A DNA stretch of 60,343 nucleotides from Polyangiaceae bacterium (GTDB lineage: Bacteria > Myxococcota_A > Polyangia > Polyangiales > Polyangiaceae): the NCBI GenBank assembly GCA_022842465.1, contig JALHPN010000026.1:1-60343 (forward strand), written 5' to 3'. The notes beneath the pieces are model-generated. The model worked only from the letters and a program-made list of their open reading frames with translations, was not told where the DNA came from and made no database searches. Shown in pieces: positions 36,600 through 45,521 of this stretch (position 1 is its first letter; every line of letters starts with the position of its first letter). Made by a program: the position numbers and the translations under genes.

Positions 36600-37589
36600 T
36601 CACTCGACGTCGAGGGGCCAGCCGCGGACGAGGGACGCCTGGACGCTCACGCGCGCGGCGGTCGTCGTGGGAGACCCGGGGACATCGAACGCCGTCTCGC
36701 TCGACGACGCGAGGCTGAGGAGGCCGACGACGTTCGCCGCGACGGTCGCGTCGAGCATCGCGAGCGCAGCGGCGGGGACGGTCAACGCGCCGGCAGCAGC
36801 CGGGGCCGTGCACGCGATCTGGACGCTTCGCGACGGCGAGACGCGCCCCGTCCCGACCATGACGCGAACGGTGCCGGCGGGCGGCGCCGCGGCGGCCCAC
36901 GTGACGGTGAACGGCGCGCTGCGCGCGACGGACGCGTGCCCGCTCGGGGTCGAGACGGGCGAGATCATCGTCGCCGCGCGAGGTGCGGTGAGCGTGCCCG
37001 TGAACGCGCCGACGCCGCCTCCGGCGGCGGCCACGGTGAGGACGTCCCCCGGCCCGAACAGCGCACCGTCGTGGCTGGCCTGGTAGCCCAGCGGTGACGG
37101 GAGGAGCGTGAGGCCGGGGGTGGGGACCGCGCCGCCCGTGATCGTGAGGGGGCCGGCGTGGATCGTCGGCGGCGATGTGCCGGCGTCGGGTGCGGGGACG
37201 AGCGCGTCGCACGTGACGACGTCGCAGGTCGGGAACGCGGTACGCACGCATGGCGCATCGGTGGCGCTCGCCGCGAGCGCGAAGAAGCCGAACACGCTCG
37301 CGCGCGTCGAGTCGCCAACGGACACCTGCTCGATGGCGAGGATGCCGTTCACCTCGGCCGCCTCGGGAGCGCCGTCCGCGCCGCTCGCGTCGGTGACGGA
37401 GCTCGCGGGCGGCGTGGCGTCGGCGCTCGCGTCGGACGCTCCCGCGTTGCCGGCAGGTTCGTCACCGGGCACGTCGGCGGCGTCGGGCGCGTCGGGCGTC
37501 GCGGCGTCCGTCGGGGAGCAGCCCGACGCTGCGAGGACGGCGGCGGGGACGAGGAACGCGAAGAGGGAGAGGAGGGGCTCGAGCTTCAT
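36600..37589 (-). CDS. Hypothetical lipoprotein
   Basis: 329 residues from ATG 37589 (ATG 37601 is an alternative). Lipobox AAVLAASGC (Cys24), then about 65 residues of Asp/Ala/Pro linker. The mature domain contains three cysteines close together (CVRTAFPTCDVVTCDAL) and a beta-rich part with GPLTITGGAVPTPGLTL, LFGPGDVLTVAAAGGG, SAPFTVTWAAA, AGTVRVMVGTG, which looks like two immunoglobulin-like sandwiches. Function unknown. Confidence 0.68.
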   Translation of the reverse strand: MKLEPLLSLFAFLVPAAVLAASGCSPTDAATPDAPDAADVPGDEPAGNAGASDASADATPPASSVTDASGADGAPEAAEVNGILAIEQVSVGDSTRASVFGFFALAASATDAPCVRTAFPTCDVVTCDALVPAPDAGTSPPTIHAGPLTITGGAVPTPGLTLLPSPLGYQASHDGALFGPGDVLTVAAAGGGVGAFTGTLTAPRAATMISPVSTPSGHASVARSAPFTVTWAAAAPPAGTVRVMVGTGRVSPSRSVQIACTAPAAAGALTVPAAALAMLDATVAANVVGLLSLASSSETAFDVPGSPTTTAARVSVQASLVRGWPLDVE

Positions 37590-37767
37590 GCGGCGGAGCA
37601 TCCGTCACGCCGGTGCGTCCGGCGACTCGCGTTCCAACTGCGTGAGAATGCGGAGACAATCGCGCAGGACGCGCTGCGCCACTCGCGTCGCGGACGCGCC
37701 GGGGAACGAGGTTCTAGACTGCACTCCGCGCCTCTCCCTGGAAGGCGATGGGTCTTATGCTGAGCTG

Positions 37768-38997
37768 GTGAAGGTCCTCGAGGGGCGTCCGGAGCGCGAC
37801 GTGCCGCTCCGCGCGCGATGGGATCGCGCCGCGCAGGCGCTCGTCGCGCATCGGGACGTGCTCGAGGCGCGCCCGAGGCCGGGAGAGCGCGGAGGAGGGG
37901 AGTGGCACGACTTCCTCCTGTCGCTCGACGACGGCGAGCTCGCGGAGATCGAGTCACGCGGTCACGAGGCCCGTTGGCCCGAGCGCGCGCCGCCCTCGCT
38001 CCTCGCGCTCGTCACGGCGGCACGGGTTGCGTGCGACGTGCCTGCGCTGCTCCCGGACGCAGGCGACGCGGCTCCGCGCGCGACGCGACGGCGCGAGACC
38101 CCACGGAAGCGCGCGCAGGTGGAGGCGTTCGCGGCGCTCGTCCGCCCGCTCACGGCGTACGCCACGCGGTTCGTCGACGTCGGATCGGGGCACGGTCACC
38201 TCACGCGCGGCATCGCCGAGCAGAACGACGTCCCCGTCGTCGGTCTCGAGCGCGACGTGCAGCTCGCGTCGCGGGCCCGGGCCCTCCCGTCGACGCGGTC
38301 GCCCACGTTCGCGGTCACGGACGTCGTTCGCGACGGTCTGCCGCTCGAGCCCGGCGACTGCGTCGTCGGCCTGCACGCGTGCGGCGAGCTCGGCGATCTG
38401 CTCGTCACCCGCGTCGCCTCGATGGCCGGTGCGCGCGCGTCGCTCGCCCTCGTGGGCTGCTGCCTGCAAAAGCGGCGGTCTGGAGAGCGCGTCTCTCTCT
38501 GCGCGCCTGCGGCGCTCGAGCGTGCCCTCGCGCTCCCGAAGCCGCTCCTCGGGCTCAGCAACCTCACGGCGCGGGACGAGGGCGTGGAGGCGACGCGCGT
38601 GGAGAACCTCGCCGCGCGCGAGAGGCGCATCGCGCTGCATCGCCTCCTCGCGGAGGCCGGTGTGCCGCTCGGCGTAGGGCGCGAGCTCGAGGGATTGAAC
38701 CGGCGCGTCGCGCACCACGCGCTCGCCGATCTCGTCGCCCGCGCGTTCGTGCTCCGCGGGCTCACGCCCCCGAGCGCGGATCGGATCGCGAAGGCGGCCG
38801 CGTGGGCCGCGGGCGAGCACGCGCGCGTGCGGCGTCTCGGCCTCCCGCGCGGGCTGCTCGCCCGCGTGCTCGAGGTGTTCGTGCTCCTCGACCGCGCCGT
38901 CTACCTCGAGCAGCACGGCTTCGAGGTCGCGATCGGATCCTTGTTCGCCGCGCGCGTGAGCCCGCGCAACCTGGCGCTCGTCGCGTCGTCGTCCTAG
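37768..38997 (+). CDS. METTL25/Methyltransf_32-like SAM-dependent methyltransferase
   Basis: 409 residues from GTG 37768; a longer form is possible since the frame is open upstream, and no ATG is in frame nearby. The SAM motif I is RFVDVGSGHGHLTRGIAEQ, motif II VVGLERDVQLA. GLHACGELGDLLV and ALVGCCLQKR match the HxCGxL and xCCxxK signatures of the METTL25 and RRNAD1 group, known mainly from eukaryotes. A C-terminal helical domain follows. Substrate unknown; eukaryotic relatives act on RNA or protein. The stop shares a CTAG tetranucleotide with the convergent Uma2 gene. Confidence 0.8.
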   Translation: MKVLEGRPERDVPLRARWDRAAQALVAHRDVLEARPRPGERGGGEWHDFLLSLDDGELAEIESRGHEARWPERAPPSLLALVTAARVACDVPALLPDAGDAAPRATRRRETPRKRAQVEAFAALVRPLTAYATRFVDVGSGHGHLTRGIAEQNDVPVVGLERDVQLASRARALPSTRSPTFAVTDVVRDGLPLEPGDCVVGLHACGELGDLLVTRVASMAGARASLALVGCCLQKRRSGERVSLCAPAALERALALPKPLLGLSNLTARDEGVEATRVENLAARERRIALHRLLAEAGVPLGVGRELEGLNRRVAHHALADLVARAFVLRGLTPPSADRIAKAAAWAAGEHARVRRLGLPRGLLARVLEVFVLLDRAVYLEQHGFEVAIGSLFAARVSPRNLALVASSS

Positions 38998-39707
38998 CCC
39001 GAGCGCTGCGCGAGCAGGGCCTCGAGCTCCCGCACGCGCGCCAGAGCAGCGTCCTCGCGCGCGAGGGCGGCCTCGGCCTTCGTCGGCCACGGATCGGCGC
39101 CGTCGGCGCGCGCCGCGACGCGGAGCTTCTTCCCGCCGTCGGTCACGACCGCCCACGCGCCGAGCGCCGACGACCACGCGGGGCCCTCCCCCGCGTACTC
39201 GCGAACGAAGGAGCCCTCGGTGAGCCGCCACACCTGCAGCCGGACCGGCCCTCCGTACGCGCGCGGACCTGCGAGCTCGGGGTCGAAGATCCAGAGCTCC
39301 TCCGTCCCGCTCGCGGCGTATTTGTCCGGCGCGATGGCGTAGTCCTTCGTGGCGCTGGGCACGCTCACGACCTCGATCGCGAGCCGTGGCGGAGCATGCC
39401 CCGGCAACCACGTTCGGAGGCTCGTGAGCGTCTCGCCGTCCGGCGGCTTCGGCGAAAGGACGCAGACGTCCGGATCGACGCCGATCGCGGGACGCCCCTC
39501 GTCCCACCGAACCGCGAGGTTCCGTGCGACCTGGGCGCTCTCCTGCGCCTCGGCCCACCACGCCAGGATCGCCTTCAGCAGCTCCAGGGCCTCGTCGTGC
39601 GGCACCGACCCGGGCATCGTCCCCTCGTGGAGCTCCCAGCCCGGATGGCTCTTCGGCACGTCGTACGTCACGCGGGTGCCTCGCAGCATCGTCTCGGAAG
39701 GTAGCAT
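38994..39707 (-). CDS. Uma2 family PD-(D/E)XK endonuclease-like protein
   Basis: 237 residues from ATG 39707 (ATG 39689 is also possible). The Uma2/DUF820 core is clear: SHPGWELHEGTMPGSVPHDE, GVDPDVCVLSP with the first acidic residue, PRLAIEVVS with the E-x-V/K strand, then DYAIAPDKYAASGTEELWIFDPE. A coiled coil tail (LAREDAALARVRELEALLAQ) is common in the family. The fold is that of restriction-like nucleases; Uma2 proteins are very numerous in cyanobacteria and myxobacteria with no established job. An 11-base palindrome lies about 100 bases upstream. Confidence 0.88.
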   Translation of the reverse strand: MLPSETMLRGTRVTYDVPKSHPGWELHEGTMPGSVPHDEALELLKAILAWWAEAQESAQVARNLAVRWDEGRPAIGVDPDVCVLSPKPPDGETLTSLRTWLPGHAPPRLAIEVVSVPSATKDYAIAPDKYAASGTEELWIFDPELAGPRAYGGPVRLQVWRLTEGSFVREYAGEGPAWSSALGAWAVVTDGGKKLRVAARADGADPWPTKAEAALAREDAALARVRELEALLAQRSG

Positions 39708-39803
39708 CGGCCACACCCCCGAGCACGCCGCGCGCCAACCGCGAGCGCGCGTGCTCTCGCGAGCTTGCAGGAGCGCGCGCCCTGTCCCCGGCCAGCCCGA
39801 GCG

Positions 39804-39815
39804 TGGCCTGGGCCA
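39804..39815. promoter_or_regulatory. TGGCCTGGGCCA palindromic element upstream of Uma2
   Basis: TGGCC and GGCCA arms around TG, between the S1 protease stop and the Uma2 start. The same core TGGCCTKGGCC recurs upstream of both Rpn-like genes (48951 and 59425). Role unproven. Confidence 0.35.
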
Positions 39816-39847
39816 GCCCGGTGCTGGCGTCGGCGATTCGTTCGCGG

Positions 39848-40873
39848 TCAACCCCCGTCGCGTGGTCCGTCGCTTCTGGCGGCGGATGCGGGAGGCGTGC
39901 ACCCGCGCTCTGCGCACGTCCGCACGGTCTTGACGCCGAACGACTCGAGCCACGCGGCGACGCCCCATCGGCTGTCGGCGTCGACGCGCGCTTGCCAGTT
40001 GGTCACGGGCACGTCGCCGCCAGGCAAGAACGTGTAGCTTGCATTCACGCCCACGATGCGATTCGTGTCCTTGCGATAGAGCGCCCCACCGGAGTCTCCC
40101 GGGCACAGCCCGGCCGCAGGGACGAGGTCGCCCGCGCCAGCGTCGACTGCGCCTCCGTCGACCACGGGCACGACTCGCTCCGGTCGCGTAGGCCCAGGCG
40201 TGACGTTGTAGTTCGCTTCGATGGTCGCGAGGCCCTCGGTGTCGCTCGCGCTCAGACCGCCGTTGTGCGCGGCCGCGCGAACGTCGACGATGCGCGTGTC
40301 GAGGTACCGCAGCTGCCCGTCGCCGTTGCCCTGGACGTTGCCCGTGCAGCCGTAGCCGAGGATCGTCACTTGCTCGCCCGGGAGGGCGGGTTCGAGGTCG
40401 ACCTCCGCGATGGGAATGTCGTCGAGACCCCCTGTCACCTCGATCAGCGCGACATCGGGCGCGTCGCGCTTCTCGGAGGACGCGCGCCCGCTGCATCCGC
40501 GCGTCCGGCAGACATGCTCGATCTGGGGGTGCAAGATGGTGCGCGAGATTCCGAGCGTCCGCCGCCCCGGGGCATCGCCGCGGGCGATGATGCTCATCGA
40601 GCTGCCCGTCGTGAATTCGGGCCGTACTCGTCCACCGCTATCGCGGACGCAGTGCGCGGCCGTGAGAACGAGGTTCGCTCCGACCTTCGTCACCGTGCAG
40701 TTCCCGACGACGTGCATCGTCGCCGGGAAGGCATCGGCCGGCGCGACCTTGCCCCCGATGAGCTCCTCTTCGGGAGCGGCGCTCGCTCGGTCCGCGCCGT
40801 CCCCGCACGCCGCGAGACCACCCACCGAGAGGCTCAGCCCAACGACAATGACGAGAGCGTGTTGGATGCGCAT
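39848..40873 (-). CDS. Trypsin-like serine protease (S1) lipoprotein
   Basis: 341 residues. Lipobox GGLAAC (Cys23). After a short acidic stretch the IGGKVAPADAFPATM sequence stands where zymogens are cleaved (R/K-IVGG), here preceded by EEEL rather than a basic residue, so activation by a trypsin-type cut is not obvious. Catalytic His74 (LTAAHCV), Asp140 (APDVALIEV) and Ser261 (LCPGDSGGALY) are complete, with an Asp-free S1 pocket not determinable here. Extra cysteines suggest three disulfides. Secreted, membrane-anchored protease fitting prey or macromolecule degradation. Confidence 0.9.
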   Translation of the reverse strand: MRIQHALVIVVGLSLSVGGLAACGDGADRASAAPEEELIGGKVAPADAFPATMHVVGNCTVTKVGANLVLTAAHCVRDSGGRVRPEFTTGSSMSIIARGDAPGRRTLGISRTILHPQIEHVCRTRGCSGRASSEKRDAPDVALIEVTGGLDDIPIAEVDLEPALPGEQVTILGYGCTGNVQGNGDGQLRYLDTRIVDVRAAAHNGGLSASDTEGLATIEANYNVTPGPTRPERVVPVVDGGAVDAGAGDLVPAAGLCPGDSGGALYRKDTNRIVGVNASYTFLPGGDVPVTNWQARVDADSRWGVAAWLESFGVKTVRTCAERGCTPPASAARSDGPRDGG

Positions 40874-40978
40874 GCTCGGACCTCCAGCACGAAGCTAGCC
40901 GAGTGTGGGTCGCGTGTAGCGCTTCGATTCACGGTTGTCGATTCGCCGCGGGTTCGTGTCGGCAGGATCGACGACCAC

Positions 40979-41326
40979 TCACGAGCCAGGGCCCACACCG
41001 CCGTCGGTCGGAGACGGCGAGGGCCCTGCGTCCGCCGCAGCGCCCGCATCAGCGTCGTCGGCGGTGCGCGGAGCGGGGACGGCGAAGCGAACGGCGTTCG
41101 GCAGCGACACGTCGATGAGGACGCGCGCGCCCTGCCGTTGCTCGTGGTCGTACTCCGGGGCGCGGGTGTCGAGGTACGCCGTCTCGAGATCGTTGTAGCC
41201 GGGGAGTGACGGCAGATAGTTCGGCGTGGCGATGGGCGTGTCGGGGACGGTGAGCCCGAACTGACGGAGCTCCTCGGGCGTCCATGCCGGGTCCGGCGGA
41301 CTCACGTCTCCGTCCGCGCGATCCAT
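40979..41326 (-). CDS. Hypothetical protein, possibly the 3' part of a frameshifted gene
   Basis: 115 residues. WTPEELRQFGLTVPDTPIAT, LETAYLDTRAPEYDHEQRQG and RVLIDVSLPNAVRFAVP read like real coding sequence; the tail is Ala/Asp/Pro-rich. There is no signal at this start. Just upstream another frame reads TRLDIGRDVGTTSPALFSDR and LSVATLPLLTPACGLRVP up to a stop at 41302, so the N-terminus may lie in a different frame. No family recognised. Confidence 0.42.
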   Translation of the reverse strand: MDRADGDVSPPDPAWTPEELRQFGLTVPDTPIATPNYLPSLPGYNDLETAYLDTRAPEYDHEQRQGARVLIDVSLPNAVRFAVPAPRTADDADAGAAADAGPSPSPTDGGVGPGS

Positions 41327-41505
41327 GACGTCGGCACGCGGAGCCCGCAGGCAGGAGTCAGCAGCGGGAGCGTCGCGACCGAGAGGCCCCCTCGATCGCT
41401 GAAGAGTGCAGGGGATGTCGTGCCGACGTCACGCCCGATGTCGAGCCTCGTCACGCCCCCCTTCGCCGTCCAAGACGTGCACGCTGCTTGCAATCGTGCC
41501 CCCGC

Positions 41506-42432
41506 ATGAGTCTCCCGAACGCACGCTTGGCCATCGTCTCCTCGGTCCTCGCCTTCTCCGCTCCCCTGCTCGTCGCATGCACCGACAACGCGACCTTCGA
41601 CGACGGTGAGCCCGGGACGATGGAGGCGGCCGCGCGCACGTCGCGGAAGCCGATCCGCGAGGCGCTCCGTACGACGTGTCGCGTCCAGGGCGGCGCGACC
41701 TACGCCCTCGACTTCTTCTACGACGATGACTCGCAGCTCCGCGGCGCGCTCCGAGGGCCGAACGCGACGGAGCTCTCCCCGGTCCCCGCGGCCCACGTGC
41801 CCGCCGCGCTCGCCTCGCTCGGATCGGAGTGGGCGATCTTGCGCGCCGCGTCGGGCGGTCCCACGTTCGCGGCCGAGCGTTTCGTCACGCGGTTCATGAC
41901 CTCCGCGCACGACGACTTCGTCGCCGATCACGACACGGTGAAGGTCGTCGACGAGCAGGGCCGCCTCGACGACGCGACGTGCGAGATCGCGTCATCGACT
42001 CTCCCCGTCGGGCAAGCGATCGCGACCGCGCTGACGACGGTGCCGGCCGGCGAGCACCACGGGCGCGGGCGAACGCGCGCGGCGCTGTGCAGCGTTCGCA
42101 TCGTGCCCGAGGGCGGCACGCCGGCCAGCCCCGACAAGCTCACGGTCACGATTGCCCGACGACAGGCGGACGGTACTCCGGGGCGCACGCTCTCCAGCAT
42201 CGTCCTCGACGCCAGCACTCAGATTCGACACGCGGTCCAGTCGCCGCGAGCGGACGTCTTCTTCCTCGACACGGAGACCGCCGGCCGCGCGCGAGCGATC
42301 ACGTTCGATCGCCTCGACGGATCGACCCCGCTCTACCGCGTCACCATCGCGTCGACGGCGTCGAACGGCACCGGCACGAGCTACTGCGACACCGAGATCT
42401 CACCCACGCCCGCGGACGGCGGAGCTCCCTGA
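41506..42432 (+). CDS. Hypothetical lipoprotein
   Basis: 308 residues from ATG 41506. Lipobox SAPLLVAC (Cys25). The mature region is beta-rich (YALDFFYDDDSQLRGALRG, KLTVTIARRQADGTPG, ADVFFLDTETAGRARAITFD) with four cysteines that may form two disulfides (TTCRV, TCEIA, LCSVR, YCDTE). No motif that allows a functional call. Convergent with the lipoyl/zinc-ribbon gene. Confidence 0.65.
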   Translation: MSLPNARLAIVSSVLAFSAPLLVACTDNATFDDGEPGTMEAAARTSRKPIREALRTTCRVQGGATYALDFFYDDDSQLRGALRGPNATELSPVPAAHVPAALASLGSEWAILRAASGGPTFAAERFVTRFMTSAHDDFVADHDTVKVVDEQGRLDDATCEIASSTLPVGQAIATALTTVPAGEHHGRGRTRAALCSVRIVPEGGTPASPDKLTVTIARRQADGTPGRTLSSIVLDASTQIRHAVQSPRADVFFLDTETAGRARAITFDRLDGSTPLYRVTIASTASNGTGTSYCDTEISPTPADGGAP

Positions 42433-42472
42433 TGCGTGGAACGCGGCTCGATGGTCGTGATGCGAGCGCGGG

Positions 42473-42856
42473 CTAGAGCGGGGCGCCGCACTTCGTGCAG
42501 TCGACGTGGCCGGCGACGAGGAGCGCGGCGCAGAACCGGCAGCGGGCCGCCGCGCGCTCGGCACGCGGGGCCTCTGCGCGCGCGAAAGGCTCGTCTCTCC
42601 GCGCGGCCGTGACCACACCCCCCGGGCCGGGCCGGACGTGTCCGAGCACCGTGCCGGGCCGCACGATCGACCCCGCCTCGCACGCGATCGCCTGGAGCAC
42701 GCCGCTCTCCGGCGCCTCGACCTCGACGTTCGCCTTGTCGGTCTCCAGCTCCACGAGCGACGCGCCCTTCTCGACGCGGTCGCCGACGCGGTAGAGCCAC
42801 CGCAACACGCGCCCTTCGCGCAGCGCCTCGCCGAGCTCCGGTACGACGATGTCCAT
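42473..42856 (-). CDS. Stand-alone lipoyl domain fused to a zinc ribbon
   Basis: 127 residues. Residues 1-76 are a biotinyl/lipoyl domain of the E2 type: MDIVVPELGEALREGRVLRW, VGDRVEKGASLVELETDKAN with the modified Lys41 in ETDKANVE, ending GTVLGHVRP. After a linker a zinc ribbon follows with CRFC (106, 109) and CTKC (120, 123). Normal E2 proteins have a peripheral-subunit binding domain and a catalytic core, both absent, and no dehydrogenase genes are near. It might be a lipoyl carrier or a scavenger for lipoate; zinc ribbon suggests a protein or nucleic acid contact. Confidence 0.82.
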   Translation of the reverse strand: MDIVVPELGEALREGRVLRWLYRVGDRVEKGASLVELETDKANVEVEAPESGVLQAIACEAGSIVRPGTVLGHVRPGPGGVVTAARRDEPFARAEAPRAERAAARCRFCAALLVAGHVDCTKCGAPL

Positions 42857-42862
42857 CCGCGT

Positions 42863-44125
42863 TCAGCGTACCGCGGGCCGGGCTGCGACGTCGGAGCGTT
42901 CGCGAGCGGCCGGGCCCCGGGCGAGGCGGGCGACTTCGGCGCTCGCGAGAAGGACGCATCCGACGGCGAAGTCGTCGAGGTTCGGGACCGTCTCTGCGCT
43001 GACGGGCTGGCGATCGCTCGGCTGCGCGCCGGTGCCCTGCACCCAGGCGAGCGTGTCGTCGTCGCGGACGGACGCGGCGATCGCGGCGAACGAGTCGAGA
43101 GCGACGCGCTCGAAGGGTTCACGGGGGAGGATCCCGCGACGCACGCCGAGCGCGAGCGCGTGGACGAAGAGCGACGTGCCCGTGATCTCCGGACCCCCGA
43201 AGTGGCCCGGATCCTCGAGACTCACGCTCCAGAACCCGTCCGCCCGCCGCGTGCGGAGCGCGCCGTGTGCCATCGCGCGGAAATCGTCCTCGTAGAGCGC
43301 GCGGTGTGGCGCGCCTTGCGCCATCGCGTCGAGCGCTCGCGCCACGCCGGAGATCGCCCAGCCGTTCCCGCGCGACCAGAAGCAGGGCGCCCCGTTCGGC
43401 TCGGCGTACGGCGGGAGGAAGGTCGCGTCGCGGTACCAGAGACCGCGCTGCGCGTCGAAGAGGCCGCGTGCGCCCGCGGCGCGGTCCCGCGTGAAGCGGT
43501 AGAGCTCGAAGGTGGCCTCGTGGAGCCGCGCATCTTCACGGATCGCGGCGACGCGCGCGAAGGCTGGCATCGCCATGTGGATGGCGTCGACCCACGTCCA
43601 GTCGTCGAACGTCGCGCCCGAAGCCATCGCGCGAAGGCTCTCCTCGATGGCCGCCACGCGGCGGTCGTCCCGCCTCCCGTCGAGGTCCCAGAGATCGAGG
43701 TACGCCATGCCCGCGACGTGGGCGTCCGCGAAGCGCGTTCGCGGCCCGCCGTCGAGACTCCACGCATGCCCCTCGGCCCAGGCGTGGGCATAGGCGAGGT
43801 GGCGCGCGTCGCGCGTCTCGCGTGCGAGATCGACGAGCCCCTCGAAGAAGACGCCGCGGCTCCACGTGTGGCTCGGGAGGGGAGCGGGGAGCCACGGCAC
43901 CGGCGCGTTCGGGTCCGGCGTCCGACGGAGGAAGCCGTTCGCCAGGCGCGTCCCGAGCGCGAGCGCGACGTCGCGCGTGACTCCGCTGGCGCGTGCCGTC
44001 GTGTCCCTAGCGGCGACCGGCTCGGTCGCGGTCGGTGGCGCCGGGGGCGCTTCGCCCAGGGGCGTCGCCGGACCGTCGCAGCCGAGGAGGAGCGCCGCGA
44101 CGAGGGGGCCGACACACGGGCGCAC
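42863..44125 (-). CDS. GH105/GH88-like unsaturated glucuronyl/rhamnogalacturonyl hydrolase lipoprotein
   Basis: 420 residues from GTG 44125, preceded by AGGGGAG. Lipobox AALLLGC (Cys16). The six-hairpin barrel carries TWSRGVFFEGLVDLARET, GMAYLDLWDLDGR, FDDWTWVDAIHMAMPAFARVA (general acid Asp in WVDA) and CFWSRGNGWAISGVARALDA, all typical of YteR-type enzymes that remove the unsaturated uronic acid from pectin fragments. It lies six bases upstream of the lipoyl gene on the same strand. No polysaccharide lyase or transporter sits nearby, so it may act on scavenged oligomers. Confidence 0.87.
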   Translation of the reverse strand: MRPCVGPLVAALLLGCDGPATPLGEAPPAPPTATEPVAARDTTARASGVTRDVALALGTRLANGFLRRTPDPNAPVPWLPAPLPSHTWSRGVFFEGLVDLARETRDARHLAYAHAWAEGHAWSLDGGPRTRFADAHVAGMAYLDLWDLDGRRDDRRVAAIEESLRAMASGATFDDWTWVDAIHMAMPAFARVAAIREDARLHEATFELYRFTRDRAAGARGLFDAQRGLWYRDATFLPPYAEPNGAPCFWSRGNGWAISGVARALDAMAQGAPHRALYEDDFRAMAHGALRTRRADGFWSVSLEDPGHFGGPEITGTSLFVHALALGVRRGILPREPFERVALDSFAAIAASVRDDDTLAWVQGTGAQPSDRQPVSAETVPNLDDFAVGCVLLASAEVARLARGPAARERSDVAARPAVR

Positions 44126-44487
44126 TCCTCTCCCCTACGGTCGTCAAAGGGCCGTCGTTAAGCGCGGCGGCGCGCGACCCTCGCGACCAGGTCGCCCGGC
44201 CTCGCTCCGCGGGCGGCGCGCGCGACGATCGGCGCGGCCAAGAGTCCGCTCCGCGTGCAGGGCTTCCTGCTCACGGCGTACGCAGCGAGCGCGCGGTCCT
44301 TCCCGGGCTCAGGTCGGCGCGGCGCACGTGGAAACGCTGCCACACCTCGGCGCTGACGGGTCGCGCGGAAGCGCGCGCGTGTGCCGGCGTGTGCCGCGAC
44401 ATGGAGCGCTCGTCGTGGCGAGCGCGCGCCGCAGCTCGATTCTGCGCGTGAATCGCGGGTGGCATTCACCGTGCTCCGAGGTCGCGC
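44126..44487. other. 362-base intergenic stretch
   Basis: Between the divergent GH105-like gene and a lipoprotein gene. I see no convincing frame; a minus-strand piece reading AEVWQRFHVRRADLSPG near 44340 is probably chance. It should hold promoters for both genes; no clear operator was found. Confidence 0.35.
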
Positions 44488-45204
44488 ATGCGCTTCGCTG
44501 CCGTCGTCCTCACCGCCGCTTCTCTCCTCGCTTGCGACGGCGCCGTCGCCCCCACCTCCTCGGATCCCGCCGCGGGAGGCGACGCCGAGCACGCGGCGCC
44601 GGCCGACGATCTGATCTCGGGTTGCTACGGCGAAGGGCTCGTCGGCGGGATCCAGCCCGACGTGCCTGTCGACTACCTCGGGTTCCGGACCGAGACGCGC
44701 GGCCGCTCGGGCGCGTCCGTCGAAATCCTCCACGAGACCGGCGCGCCGTGCGCGACGGCGACGGACGAAGCCGCGTGCCGCGCGAAGGTCGACACGCACC
44801 GCGTGCTCGGCGACCACTGCGACCTCCAGGATTGCAACGCGCACTACTACGTGTACACGCGCGGCGACGAGGTCGGCTTCGCGACGTTCGACGGGGGCGG
44901 CGTCTACGCGCTCATGGGCCGGGTCGACACGCCGGCCGAGGCGTTCATGACCGCGACGTGGAGAGAGGGATATCAGGCGTCCTGTCGATCCGCGTTCGCG
45001 CCGCCGCGCTACGCGGCCCGGGCGGACGGCTGGGACGTCGAGATGGAGCGCTCCGAATGTACGGCCGTCGAAGGCGAGAAGCTCACGTACCGCGCCCTCG
45101 TGCATGTCTCGACGTCGGGCGTGGTGACCGAGCGCTCGCGCGTGCTCGTCGATCGGAAGACCGGCGGCCCGGAGTGTGTCCCGATGACGCTGCTGGATCC
45201 CTGA
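44488..45204 (+). CDS. Hypothetical lipoprotein
   Basis: 238 residues. GAGGT lies six bases before the ATG. Lipobox TAASLLAC (Cys16). The mature chain has eight cysteines (LISGCYGEG, GAPCATATDEAACRAKVD, HCDLQDCNAHYY, ASCRSAF and so on) and reads YVYTRGDEVGFATFDGGGVYALMG (quoted in part), a possible beta-propeller-like edge. No recognised family. Confidence 0.65.
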   Translation: MRFAAVVLTAASLLACDGAVAPTSSDPAAGGDAEHAAPADDLISGCYGEGLVGGIQPDVPVDYLGFRTETRGRSGASVEILHETGAPCATATDEAACRAKVDTHRVLGDHCDLQDCNAHYYVYTRGDEVGFATFDGGGVYALMGRVDTPAEAFMTATWREGYQASCRSAFAPPRYAARADGWDVEMERSECTAVEGEKLTYRALVHVSTSGVVTERSRVLVDRKTGGPECVPMTLLDP

Positions 45205-45521
45205 GCGTTGCTCCCTCGCGCCGGCCGTACGTCGGCACCGGAGCTCCCGAGGCCGCCCAGCTCTCGCGCGTGAGGACCGTGACGAGGGTGATCGCGGCCG
45301 GGCCCGAGACGCTGTCGACGTCCGCGTTGCCGCCCCGGAGGGTCGATCGGCGGACGACAGCGGTTCGCCTCCGCGCCTCCGCGCGCTCTTGACGTCCGGC
45401 CGCGTGCGCCCACCAGGGTGGTGGGCGGGCGATCCCCCGAAGGGCGCCGACGGTCCGCGGATCCGCGCGAATCTCTGGGGGCGCGGACCTGGCGCACAAA
45501 GTGCTACATCCGCCCCTCGAG
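45205..45521. other. 317-base intergenic stretch
   Basis: No supported gene on either strand. It contains the promoter region of the C26 hydrolase gene; the sequence TGGTGGGCGGGCGATC and flanks are unremarkable. Confidence 0.35.
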
